A stretch of 64,000 nt of DNA, taken from positions 930,001-994,000 of the forward strand of contig NAJO01000010.1 in assembly GCA_002077065.1 (NCBI GenBank), in the 5' to 3' direction. The notes under the pieces were generated by a model. It did no database searches. It was not told the origin of the DNA and saw only the letters and a program-made list of their open reading frames with translations. Source of the DNA: Cryoendolithus antarcticus. Its lineage: Eukaryota > Ascomycota > Dothideomycetes > Cladosporiales > Cladosporiaceae. The position numbers and the translations under genes are program-made. Position 1 is the stretch's first letter; each line of letters opens with the position of its first letter. Shown here in pieces: positions 32,624 through 45,668 of the stretch.

Positions 32624-33405
32624 GGTGGATGGCGAGCGACGTCTGTGGGTCTTGAGTATGTCCACCGGTGTTTAGGAAGTGTCCACGTTCGAGAGAGAAG
32701 CTCGACCCAGAAGTTGTTGATCGATGGGATGAGGGATAGAGGGTGTCGACGATATGCGTGCCGGATGCAAAAAATACAATCGCTCTGAGCGAACGTAGTA
32801 CAGTTGGTTGTCAAATCGATTGCAGGTGGAACGATAGTGATTGATGCATTGGGAGTGCTGGGAGGATGTAGTAAAGAAGTACCTATCTTGCTGCCTGTTG
32901 CGATGCCAATGTTTCAGAGGCTTCGGCGCTAACACATTGCACGAACGGGAGCGTAGTGCCTCTCCCTCACAGGAGGATTGATTTGTTGACAAATGCCGGC
33001 CAATCGATCTGGTCAACTGATAAACTGCTAGAAGTGTCCATGAAGATAGGGATCGGAGGTTCTTGGGGGTGTTGTGAAATCTTTTGCGAGGTACCACAGT
33101 CTTGGCACATCGATTCTTCAGGTGACTGAGCAAGCACTCAGCCAGTCTGCAATCTGCATCTTCACTATTGTACACCGTGCTTCGCGATCTCGCGGCACTT
33201 CCATGCTCTAGGGTATACACACTCCGTCCCCACCTGTCCCAATCATGCACATCGCCGCGTACGCCGCCAAGCACAGTCTCCGAAACCGCAGTGTCCCGCG
33301 CCGCATCGTCCGTATCCCAGGCATCCATATACTTTGCCCCGTTGCCACAGCCATTGAGCAAGCGGGGAGCTCTGCTTGTTTATTTACAGCTATCATGCAG
33401 CTCGC
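32624..33405. other. Intergenic region between uba2 and the membrane protein
   Basis: Downstream of uba2 and upstream of the membrane-protein gene, both minus strand. Open frames up to 229 codons occur on the minus strand, but they are low quality and have no family signal. Confidence 0.45.
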
Positions 33406-35385
33406 TCAGTCGTCGAGCAAAATCGCGCCGTCGTCGTCAATCGTTACCACGGCATCGCTAGGGGTGGGCGCAGCTTTGGCGCGTTTCGTGGCAGCAGTAT
33501 CCACCTCATCGTCGTCGTCGTCGTCAGCTCCTCGCTTCCTCTTCTCGCGATTCAACGCAGCAATGCCATTCGTAGCAGACTCTACATCAGGTGCGGCGCC
33601 CGACTCAGTTGGCGGGGCAGTTGGGACCGGTTTCAGTGGTAGCTTCCCATACGAGATGTGCCGCTCGATCGAAAGTCCACCATCTGCTGGAGCAGCGGCC
33701 ACGGACAATACGATGTCGGCACGCGGATCCTCATCGTCATCTGTGATAGTTACGAAGCCACTGCTCCCGGGCTTTATACCCAGCTCGGCTAGGGGCGATG
33801 GGTAATTGTCTGTCATGTCTTCGTCGTAGATTACTCCTGCTTCAGTAGAGATCGTGAAGTGTGCATAGTCGTTATTGCCGATGAGGATCCCGACGAGATC
33901 TTGAAGTGTGCAAATACCATTGCCATCGGCATCTACAGGTGGTATTTGTAGCTCAGCGTAGACGGGTGAGCAGACTGGGCAAGCCGGGTTGGGCCGTGCG
34001 AGGTTCTGTGTCGTGATGGTGCGCTCTGTGCTGCGAGGATTGAGGAAGATGAATTTGCTGCCACCGAGAGGTGCGGAAATAGACTTCGATGATACCACTG
34101 CGTGACCGTTCGTGAGGGCTGCTTCACTGTCTGCGGCAAGCATACCGCGGAAGACCTTGAAGCCAAGCATCACGCTTAGACTCGCAGTCAGTGCGTTCGA
34201 TGTTGCGATTGCTGGAATGATGTTGCCAGCCATCTGCTTCACCTCCCATTCGCTATGCAGCAACACACCGAAGACGTGTGATCGCAAGTTCGACGCCGAG
34301 GTCACGAAGTCGAGTGTGTCCCTGTCATCTTTGTCGAAGTCGATGCTGGATTCGCCTGCTTGTACGCGACCGGTGAGCGTTGCCAGACTGTGGCAGAACA
34401 CCGCGAGATTCTCCTCTAGCGTCCACGACCGCTGATCTTGCGCTGCCAGTGCTGCGCCTTCAGCAGCACTCAATTGGTCGATGGTATCGAACTGCAGCGA
34501 TACTGGCTTCTTCCGTGTCTGCCACATCTCCTCCATGCTTTTCAGCCTCTCGATATCCTCGTAGAACACTTTATTGAACACCGCCTTCGAGAATTCGCTC
34601 GTTCCCATCAATCCTCTGATCTTCTTCAGCGCCTGTGCCTCCACCCTCAGCTTCTTGACCTCCTCCTGATCGTCCCCTTCCGTTTCCACCATGTCGTTCG
34701 CCTCCTCCTCGCTCGTCCCGAAAAGCTCCGGCAGAAGGTATGATTTTGCCCACACTATGCAATGGATCGGCTGTGAAGGTGTAGAGCGGATCGTACATAT
34801 GGGAAAGCTCTTCTGCACCGGCTTCGGATTGCAGTCATAGCACTCTGTCACGCCCTTCTGTATCGCCTGCGCCTGGCCGTTGAAGCCCGTCGTTCCACTC
34901 TCAATCAACGGCACGTCTGCGGCAAGACACATGCGGTTCACGTGCCGTCGTGCAGCCAAGTTATCCAGCGCGTTGAAAACGATGTCGAAGCTGCGGAAGA
35001 AAGTAACAGTGTACTGCGCGTCAAAGATGGAAGCATGCTGCGCATCGATGTTGACAGCAGGATTGAACTGCAGCGCCGTCTCTTTCGCGACCAAAGCTTT
35101 CGGCTTCTTGATGTGCTGCTTCCGAAACAGGAACTGACGATTGAGGTTGCTCAGGTCGATAGTGTCGAGGTCTATGACTGTGATGCCGGGAGTGCGCTGA
35201 GGAGGGGGAATGCCGTTTGCGCCGTTGGGAGGAGTGTAGCCGCTGCCGAAACCGCAGCAGACGAGGTTCTTGAGCAGCTCGCAGCCGATGCCTCCGGCGC
35301 CTATGAGCAGCACGCGGCTGTTCTTGACGCGGACTGTGAGCGGTGCGCCGAGGGCTTGAACGGTGCCGCGGTCTCGTCGCTGCAT
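33406..35385 (-). CDS. uba2: SUMO-activating enzyme catalytic subunit Uba2
   Basis: Single exon, 659 aa, close to the family's usual length. Residues 25-45 hold the adenylation P-loop-like LLIGAGGIGCELLKN; DLDTIDLSNLNRQFLFR binds ATP and Mg. The catalytic Cys is residue 197 in FPICTIRSTP, followed by QPIHCIVWAK. A ubiquitin-like domain lies near 440-530, and the C-terminus carries a basic KRKRG...KRAK nuclear signal and a final TIDDDGAILLDD. With Aos1 it activates SUMO and passes it to Ubc9 in the nucleus. An insert of about 20 residues (TPPNGANGIPPPQ) sits between the first helix and the strand ITVIDLD; it has no splice signals. Confidence 0.95.
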   Translation of the reverse strand: MQRRDRGTVQALGAPLTVRVKNSRVLLIGAGGIGCELLKNLVCCGFGSGYTPPNGANGIPPPQRTPGITVIDLDTIDLSNLNRQFLFRKQHIKKPKALVAKETALQFNPAVNIDAQHASIFDAQYTVTFFRSFDIVFNALDNLAARRHVNRMCLAADVPLIESGTTGFNGQAQAIQKGVTECYDCNPKPVQKSFPICTIRSTPSQPIHCIVWAKSYLLPELFGTSEEEANDMVETEGDDQEEVKKLRVEAQALKKIRGLMGTSEFSKAVFNKVFYEDIERLKSMEEMWQTRKKPVSLQFDTIDQLSAAEGAALAAQDQRSWTLEENLAVFCHSLATLTGRVQAGESSIDFDKDDRDTLDFVTSASNLRSHVFGVLLHSEWEVKQMAGNIIPAIATSNALTASLSVMLGFKVFRGMLAADSEAALTNGHAVVSSKSISAPLGGSKFIFLNPRSTERTITTQNLARPNPACPVCSPVYAELQIPPVDADGNGICTLQDLVGILIGNNDYAHFTISTEAGVIYDEDMTDNYPSPLAELGIKPGSSGFVTITDDDEDPRADIVLSVAAAPADGGLSIERHISYGKLPLKPVPTAPPTESGAAPDVESATNGIAALNREKRKRGADDDDDDEVDTAATKRAKAAPTPSDAVVTIDDDGAILLDD

Positions 35386-35996
35386 TGTGGAAGATGGGCT
35401 CCTTCTTTAGTGGAAGGTCGGGGGATATCTCAGATCGAAGAGTAGTGTGTTTGAAGAGAGTAGCGGGTATGACAGAATCACCACCAGATCTTGTCGCGCT
35501 AACGCATCGTTCGCACGTGCGATTCCAAGTGAGTGTTAAAAGTGAAGCCGGTGCTGCGCTGTAGAGGTGTGACGTGAGGGTCTCGAACGAAGGTCCACGT
35601 CGATAAAGCCTTCACTCCAGGGACAATATGCACTGCGCCGGGTGGTTGAATTGCGCTCAATGCGGAGGTGTCGTGGTGCGGAGGATATAAGAGACTATGC
35701 ATGGCATCGAATACGGCAGTTTGACATGTGAGTGCACGCTTGCGACAATGCTCATCACGACACATGGCCAGCGATACTCGACGCGTTAAGTGGAAGCTCT
35801 CTTCTTTGGAGAGCATCACTTCATCAAGACATCACTCGACTGAACACGCATCAAATTGACATCGAGCTCGATAGGTGCACTCTGTACTTTCTGTACTGTA
35901 TCGGCATCTACGATCCCATGTTTGCTGACTTCAATTGGTCCTGTACACCCTCTCATCACTCAATCCGCGTCACTCTCTCACCCATCGCCACTCGCC
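35386..35996. other. uba2 upstream region
   Basis: Promoter of minus-strand uba2 and 3' flank of the minus-strand chitin-binding gene's end at 35997. No gene seen. Confidence 0.5.
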
Positions 35997-37543
35997 TTAC
36001 GACCCGACAGTCGCAGCATCACACCCAGTAGGCCCCTGACTCCACCCTGTCAATCTGTTCGCAACATCACTACAATAGCAGTGCGTCGCTACACCGAGCC
36101 CAAGGTTCCCACTAGGATCAATGCTGCCCGAATTGTACATCCTCGCCGCCTCGTAGAAAGTCTGCGCTCCCTTGCCAGCGACTTTAGCAGCCAACTGCTG
36201 CAGTCCGTCGCCGCTGGATGTTCCCTCAACACCGTCGGTCACCATTTGGGTGATTTCTGAGGAAGGGCAAGGAGTCTGGATCCCGCCATCAGCGGCGTTG
36301 TTACAGCTCCCAGCGCCAGAGTGAGATTGGAACAAGCCCGGGTTGCTGACTGAGTAGGACGTCGTAGGTGCGCGCACGCAGCCGTTGGACTCCTGCATCA
36401 TGATCGCGAATACAAACTCCACCGGCACGCCAGCACTTGACGCGATTGACGTAAGCGCTGACTTGAGCTCCGACAGCTCATCGGCAGAGTTGTTGGGCAC
36501 AGCGAAAGCGTTCTCGCAAGAGGCTGCCATAATTGGGCCGTTTATCGACCAGAGGTTCTCGAACGAGAGCCAGGCGGATTGATCGGGCCAGCCGGCAGAG
36601 GCAGAGCCGTCGCCTTTGTAAGTTTTGATGTAGGATGAGCCGGACGATGAGGGGGCGGACGCGGCGGTGGTGGTTGCTGCTACACTGCTGGACGCTGAGG
36701 AAGACGAAAAGGGTGCGGTTGTGGGCGCCGCTGTCGTGGGCGCTGCTGTCGTGGCTGGGGGTGGGGCAGAGGTCTCGGTAGTCGCTGGGACGATGACGGA
36801 GGATTGTGCGGTGGTGGTCGGTACGGCTTCGCTGGACGGGCTGGAAGCAGGCGGTGGAGATGCTGGAGCGGACGTCTCCACTGGTACAGAAGTCTCTGCA
36901 GGTGACGTGGTGGTAGTCTCCTCCGCAGTGGAAGCGACAGCCGAAGAAGTCAAAGTCTTGGTCAAGAAGGTAGTGTAGTGAATCGTGCGGTGTCCAGGCG
37001 CCTTGTTCGGCACTGCCGCCGATGTCGACGTCTCTGCGCTGCTGCTGACTTCAACAGAGCTAGGCGCAGGAACAACAGTTGTCTCGACAGACGGAGCGAC
37101 AGTACTAGTGGGAGCTTCGCTGCCGACAACAGAGGCAGGCGCGACGGGCGCAGAGCTGCCACTACCGCAGTCTCCGAATCCGACCTGGCATCCAGCATCG
37201 CAGAATGCGCTACCAGTACCACACCAGCCATTGGGACTGTGACATGTCAGCATATGACCCAGATAACTCGCTCGACAGAAGAGCATACCCGCAGCACGTT
37301 CCCGCTGGACAAGTAGCACCGCTCCAAGTGCCACAAGATCCGTCGTAAGACTCCGCGCGACCAGCGAGCGGGGCAAGGTTGGACGATTGATCGTTGCGTG
37401 CCAGATGGCGGTTGTGGAACTGCTGATGAGAGTGTGGGATCGCCTGTGCGAATGCGGCAAAAGCCAAAGCGGTGATCTGCTGCTACGTGAGTACTCTCAT
37501 CGCAAAGTCGGGGTCCGGCTCTACTGACCGTGTATGTAACCAT
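35997..37543 (-). CDS. Secreted chitin-binding (CBM18-like) plus lysozyme-like protein
   Basis: Exons 37543-37529, 37482-37289 and 37236-35997 encode 482 aa. Only the spliced form has a signal peptide: MVTYT joins QQITALAFAAFAQA. Residues about 45-90 hold a Cys-rich hevein/CBM18-like unit completed by the second splice (TCCGPNGWCGTGSAFC...C). A Ser/Thr/Pro/Val-rich linker of about 170 residues, likely O-glycosylated, follows. The C-terminal 200 residues contain FAIMMQESNGCVR and NPGLFQSH, where the Glu of MQES matches the catalytic Glu of SLT/goose-type lysozyme folds. It probably binds chitin or peptidoglycan outside the cell. Enzyme activity is inference. Confidence 0.8.
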
Positions 37544-38054
37544 GTCTGCGACTTTGATTGCAAATGTATCGGTCTGTCTGTGAAAGAGTGGACGAAAAGA
37601 TGATCTGCCTCACAGAGGTGATGTCTTCCGGTTTGTGAAGGAGTGTGTGTCGGTGAATCTCAGTCTCGGCGTCAAGCCTGAGTCTTTACTTCAAGGACGA
37701 TGTTGCAAAAGAGCGTGGATGTGCTAGCACGGGAAAGAGCGACGAGGTCACAGACCTTTGACTTAGACAGTGTGCAAACGAAGCGCGAACGACAGTAGTT
37801 GACGAGAAAAGTACCTCACTTTGCAGACACCTGCGGTCTTATACTCCTGTGTTCCTTCAGCAAGACTAGTACCATATCGACCTCGTCCGATGGTGAGGTA
37901 TCCCCTCCGCACCTAGGTATCACCAATCAGCACATCTCACACTGTAGTCCGGCGCAATGCTTTTCAGCCTGCCGCGCGACGCTCCCTGTCGACGCTGTTT
38001 CACATTTCTTGACGTCGCAGCAGCCGTTGCCCCATTGGTGCGCATGCGCCGGCG
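37544..38054. other. Intergenic region
   Basis: Upstream of the chitin-binding gene and downstream of the queuosine-salvage gene, both minus strand. A possible alternative last exon of the latter would lie at about 37935-38045. Confidence 0.45.
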
Positions 38055-39654
38055 CTAGCGCAGGTACGGCAGGACAAGATCGGAAGAACGTGCAGGGGTT
38101 ACGATGCTTATGCAGTGCATTGGTGGCGCAGGCTCACCTTTAGCTTCCACCTCCTTTGCCAAATCATACAGCAGGAAGTCCAGCAGCACTGCGTGAACTT
38201 TGCCGGCGGCTTCGGGGTGCTCCTTGACGATTTGCCGCCGCATCAGCTCGACGGCCCAGATGCTGCAGCCGCGCAGCTCGATCTCCCAGCTATGTCCGGG
38301 TGGGATCTGTTCGTGGCGACGGATGCGTGCGCTCAAGGGGGGCGAGTATTGGAGCACGCCGAGGTTGTACAGCATTTGGGGGACTCTGTAGTCTGTCCTA
38401 TGTCAGTCATGGCGTGCATGGAGGACTTACGACCTGTCGCAAGGACTCACCTGCGAACATAGTCAATTGCTCGATGTCATCGAACCGGCCATACCCCTTG
38501 CCGTCGAACGCCGCCCAAAGGTCTGCAACGAAAATTTGTGCTCGCTTGAGAAAGCGTACTCGTCGGCCCTCGAACCGTGTTTCATCTCTGAAGCAAGGGC
38601 AGTATTCGGCTAGCATGTTCACGAGCTTGCCGGCAGAGTGGTCGGCCTGCTCGATCAGGCGGATCACACTCCGGTTTGGTAAGCGCGGTCGGCTCTGGGT
38701 TGTCTTCGACGCTCCAGACCCTTCTGTACTGATGCCTGCTGCAGGAACGGACGCGGATGCTACGGTCTCGCTCTCATCACGATGCTCGGCAGTGTTAGCG
38801 GTCTCGCTAGCTACCTCGAGCACGTCGCTCGCTGCTGGCAAGACATTCTTCGAATCGTCTGCCGGGCCAGGGTCGGCGGACGCACCATCTTTGGCTTCGT
38901 GGCTTCGCGGTCCACCAGTCGTGCCAGTGTCGTCGATACCGGCCGTCGCAATCGACGGATCGTTGTTGTCGACTTCAGCCAAGTCATCGGCGTCCTCGTC
39001 CCCGCCACCAAACCTCTACACGCATCAGCAATCTTTCCAAATCCCTCCCGACGACGCCCATCAACTCACCTCCCTCAGCACTTTCGCAGCCTCCTTTAAC
39101 ACCCCGCACCTCTCTCCCATCAATGGCATCCCCTCCCCCGTCTCCCCTCTAAACACCTCCCCCACCAACTCCTCCAGGTCGTCCTCCTCCCAAACCCCCA
39201 CATCCGTCAAATCCCTCCCCTCCTTTACACCCTTTCTCAACCCCGCAACCATACCCGAATACCCCGTCCACTTCTCACCCCTCCACTCGAGCTGCCACCG
39301 CTCCTCAGCCGACAGCTCACTCCAGAACGAAAAGTTGAGCAAATCCATCGTGAAAATGAACCGCACCATCGCCTCCTCATCCCACCCCTCATCACCCAGT
39401 GTAGGATGCAACGGGTGATCGTTCCAGGATTTCGCCGAATAAGAACGGGAAGTGAATTGATTGTAAAGTTCGGTCGCCGCGGAGTGGGTGCCGGACATGG
39501 AGATTGAGACGTCGATGCTGTTATTGTAAACATACTCCGCGTCTGCGAGGATGCCTGTGGAGCTGGAGATCACATGTGCCGCAGGCTGGGCGTCGAGTCC
39601 GAGGTGAGAGCGGAGGAGGGCGATGAGCTCGGGGTCGGCTTCGTCGTCGGACAT
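38055..39654 (-). CDS. qng1: Queuosine salvage protein (DUF2419, QNG1 family) with acidic insert
   Basis: Exons 39654-39070, 39015-38451 and 38392-38055 encode 495 aa. The front has WNDHPLHP and TMDLLNFSFWSE; the back has RVRFLKRAQIFVADLW, LTMFADYRVPQML (formed by the last splice) and IELRGCSIWAVE, all typical of the family that frees queuine from queuosine 5'-phosphate for tRNA modification. About 100 residues rich in Asp, Glu, Ser, Thr and Ala (from GGGDEDADD to about KTTQSRPR) separate the halves and are absent from the compact animal protein of about 340 aa. The end at 38055 gives a PPMHCISIV tail, similar to the family's HHRTRSIW ending; a GTGAGC...GCTAG intron could give a different tail. 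Confidence 0.85.
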
Positions 39655-40075
39655 TGTTGCGAAGTGTTGTGTCGATCCCTGGGTTGGAAATGGGATTAAG
39701 AAGCTCGCGATTGCCGCGAAGTGGTGAAATCTATGGCGATATCCCAATATGATTTTCTTCAGGCCGCCACGCTTCTTGGAGATGCCAGGTAGAGAATTGT
39801 CAAGGGTTTTGCAACCGACGAGGAGTAGAACTGTAATACGAGAAGTCTCGATTTTGAGAGCATGGAGACTTGTTGCAAATTTGAACCTCGTGGTTTACGT
39901 ACTGTCAGAGCAAACTCCACGTGCATATACATGTACATGTAGACATTAAATTGCGCTTTGAAAGGACTCGTGTTCAAGGTACACGTCTCGGCGTGATGCT
40001 GGGGTCTGTCTACAGATTCGCTACCCGACCACTATGCACAGTGCTGCCATTCCAGGGTTACTCTCGAACTTCACC
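39655..40075. other. Intergenic spacer between qng1 and prp43
   Basis: Upstream of qng1 and downstream of prp43, both minus strand. Contains an alternating ATACATGTACATGTA stretch near 39926. No gene. Confidence 0.5.
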
Positions 40076-42738
<2,663 letters not shown>

Positions 42739-45141
42739 TCATTGCTGTTCAGTCCGCACCATCTCCTTCCCAACAACGTCAAGCTCAACCAGCCTGTCCC
42801 AGATTCCACTCCGATCTTTCGCCACTAGCACATTCCCATCGACAACCACGCCCTGCTTCCGCAGAGACCCAGCGAGCAGGACCTCATAAACTGTGCGCCT
42901 TACTGCGATTTCGCCGTCAACCGTTCGCTTAGCTACTGTTCCCTCGCTGATCGCATTGTCGTAGAAGCCGTGCGTGAGCGGATTGCTGCGGAGATCAAGA
43001 GAGGAGAGATGATCCATGAGCCGCAGCGTAAAGACCGTCTGACGCAAGCGGCTAATCTGACAGCTCGCGAGACTGAGGTGCTCGAGGCTGGGCACATGGC
43101 TAAGCGGCCGGATGTCAGCGATGGGGTTTCCGTCTAGGGCCAGATTTCGAAGTGCGGGTAGTCTCGTGTGGAGATCGGATGGTATGGTCTGGATGCTGCA
43201 GCTGCGTAGTGAAAGTGTCTCCAACAACGGCATCACTGGCAACACGTCGAGTATCGAAGGCAGTGTATTGCTGTCGAGAGTGAGCGATATCAGATTCTGC
43301 AAAGCATCCAGACCTGCTACTTGGGTGATATGGTTCTTTGATAAGTCTAGTGACTCCAGACAGGGAAATGGGGTGTCCCTGAAGTCGACGAATGTCAGGC
43401 CGTTGGCAGCGCACTTCAGCTCTTTCAGTCGATGTAAGTCAGCGAGACCATCGAGATCGGTAAGTGAGTTCTTCGAAACGTCGAGGCACTCTAGATCAGT
43501 GAGGTGGCCGAAGTAGGTGACGTCGTCGAGCTGGTTGCCTTTCGCACACAGCGAGTGACAGGCAGTCGAAGGAATGCCATCCAGCTGCGTAAGAGCATTG
43601 TCCGATACGTCAAGCTCTTCGACTTCTGGACAGTATTCGATAAGCCCATGCAGGCTCTTCAACTCCTTGGCTGCCAGGTTCAGAGACTTGATGTCTTCGC
43701 CGACGTTGCCAACGGTTTCGATGAGTACGCTGAGCAACTCCAGCTTGAGATTCTCCAGGTTCGAAAGACCGCCATCGGACCTAAAGATGGTAAAGTCGGC
43801 CAGACTACTGAGCTCAGAGATGTCAAGCACCTGTCTCGTGAGTGCTTGTGGGGTGACTGGGCTCGTTTGCTCGACCTTTGAGGATTGGAGTGGCAGTAGT
43901 GAGATTGCAGCAATGTCTGCATGATCAGCTGGCTCATCGATCTCGACTGTTGATGGATCGTCTGTATTGTGATGCTGATATAGCGCAAGAGTGTCGTCGA
44001 TGACTTCGCTGCTGGAGTCACTTTCGTCTTCGCTGTGTCGAACTGCCGTCTCCGCGCTGGTACCATCTTCCTTATAGACAGTGCCCTCGATGGCGTCCCC
44101 AAAGCTTAGCTCCGACTGCCCAATAGCCTCTTTCCGAACTACAGGACCTCTGGGTAATTGGTCTATCGTCAGATCTGAAATTTCCCCGAACGGATCTGTA
44201 TCGCTTGAAGCCACACTATTTGGCTTCAGGAATTGTGCACTCTTCGCTCGCACCCAACACTTGCTCTCAGCATCGTAAGTCATGCCCTTGACCTCACCCC
44301 CAATCAGATGCGCCACAGACTTCTGATCAAGCGTCTTGATGGTCTTCTGTGGCGACTCGCTTGACCGGATGATATTGAGCACCTGCTTCGCCTCATTCAT
44401 GTAGTCGCCAGTTGCCATGGCGAAGGCTGGTGCAGTGCGTCGACGCTTTGGTGTAGCGTCCTTGCCTGGCGAAGGTGGCGGTCGCTTGCCTGCAAGACTG
44501 CCAACTCTCAGGAACGCCATGCTCCCGACGACGGATGCGCTTTGGATGCGAATTTCGGGCAGCGAGTCCTCTTCCAGAGCAAGAGCGGCTTCTAGCATGC
44601 CTTGCGATTCGTCCACGTCAACGTTCGCTCGAGGTACAGCGATGTTAGCCTTCGCCTGTCGTTTGAGTATCTTCATGCTGCGTGTCGGTTTGCTTGATTT
44701 GAGATTTACCGAGGAGAAGCCTTCCGCCTTCGCGATGTCGTCTGAAGCCAACGATGCGGCACTGACATCCTCAGCGATCGTGTCGATGACCCTTTTGAAT
44801 GCGACTGAATTGGACTTCCTGATGGTCGACTTGGCAGGCTTACTGAACATATTCTCCAATGCAGGCGCCGCGAACAGGTCAGTCTGCTCGCCATAAGTGA
44901 CATTCCCTTGCATCAGTCGCTTTTGCCACTCGTGATTCGTCTTTGGGCCTGACATCTTTGGAGGTGCGCTTCGCTGCTGTACGGTGTCGTAATTGACTTT
45001 CGGTGATCGTGTACGAACGCTGCCAGGCGTGGATCTGATGCTGCCGATTGGTGTTGTTGGAGCCACAGCCGGTGCTGCATCCCACAATACCTCCGTCTCT
45101 GGCAGACCCGCCAGCCAGGCAGAGGGTGCTACGGCGGCCAT
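42739..45141 (-). CDS. cdc11: Septation/mitotic-exit network scaffold Cdc11/Nud1 (LRR)
   Basis: Single exon, 800 aa. The N-terminus AWLAGLPETEVLWDA and the segment NHEWQKRLMQGNVTYGEQTDLF are typical of fungal Cdc11/Nud1 proteins. The middle is disordered and acidic. From about residue 480 to 745 come leucine-rich repeats of the SDS22 type (LECLDVSKNSLTDLDGL, LESLDLSKNHITQVAGL and others), with a capping C-terminal segment. The protein sits at the spindle pole body and anchors the GTPase-kinase cascade that triggers septation or mitotic exit. It is divergently transcribed from an AT-hook orphan. The TP/SP sites in the disordered half fit control by CDK, but this is inference. Confidence 0.88.
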   Translation of the reverse strand: MAAVAPSAWLAGLPETEVLWDAAPAVAPTTPIGSIRSTPGSVRTRSPKVNYDTVQQRSAPPKMSGPKTNHEWQKRLMQGNVTYGEQTDLFAAPALENMFSKPAKSTIRKSNSVAFKRVIDTIAEDVSAASLASDDIAKAEGFSSVNLKSSKPTRSMKILKRQAKANIAVPRANVDVDESQGMLEAALALEEDSLPEIRIQSASVVGSMAFLRVGSLAGKRPPPSPGKDATPKRRRTAPAFAMATGDYMNEAKQVLNIIRSSESPQKTIKTLDQKSVAHLIGGEVKGMTYDAESKCWVRAKSAQFLKPNSVASSDTDPFGEISDLTIDQLPRGPVVRKEAIGQSELSFGDAIEGTVYKEDGTSAETAVRHSEDESDSSSEVIDDTLALYQHHNTDDPSTVEIDEPADHADIAAISLLPLQSSKVEQTSPVTPQALTRQVLDISELSSLADFTIFRSDGGLSNLENLKLELLSVLIETVGNVGEDIKSLNLAAKELKSLHGLIEYCPEVEELDVSDNALTQLDGIPSTACHSLCAKGNQLDDVTYFGHLTDLECLDVSKNSLTDLDGLADLHRLKELKCAANGLTFVDFRDTPFPCLESLDLSKNHITQVAGLDALQNLISLTLDSNTLPSILDVLPVMPLLETLSLRSCSIQTIPSDLHTRLPALRNLALDGNPIADIRPLSHVPSLEHLSLASCQISRLRQTVFTLRLMDHLSSLDLRSNPLTHGFYDNAISEGTVAKRTVDGEIAVRRTVYEVLLAGSLRKQGVVVDGNVLVAKDRSGIWDRLVELDVVGKEMVRTEQQ

Positions 45142-45668
45142 TTCACGGTATGTAAAGCCTGCAGTGGTTGTTTTTGAAGTGCTCTAGCAATGTGGTTGAC
45201 GGTGTTTGCCCTGCAGCAGATGTTTACCTCGTCCGGATTGGTTCGGTAAAGCAACGCCTGCCTGTATGACAAAACATCCAGATCCCAAGGAGATGCGATT
45301 GCCAGGTATCTCAAAGACTTGCGGGACTGTGAGTTAGCATCGACTTTAGCAATGACTTTTGCGTGTACACTGTCGATGTGTCGTCGAGTTCACCTGTGTG
45401 AAAGTCGAAGTTCATTGGTCGGCGCGAATTCGCGGTTGCCTAGCAACCCATTTGCCACTTTACGCGTCGACCTCACCTCTGCATCTGCAAGAGCGACTAA
45501 TTCTAGATCGGTACAGGGCACTTGGACGAGCGTATGTGATGAGGAGGCCACATCGATTCCGGGGCGTTTGAGCTATGCTGGACTCTGGACATGGAACGCA
45601 CGCACAAGCCCACCGGGCATCTTTGGAGTTGCCCGTCTCGATTTCAGCAAAGCGTCCAATACCGCGAG
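45142..45668. other. Divergent promoter region (cdc11 / AT-hook orphan)
   Basis: About 450-530 bases, depending on which start of the right gene is used. Short open frames occur, with no supported exon. Confidence 0.5.

Noticed and set aside
38300..39418. 372-codon plus-strand open frame
   Set aside because: Antisense to the queuosine-salvage gene; the minus strand splices into a recognised family, while this frame is Ser/Pro/Thr-rich with no family.
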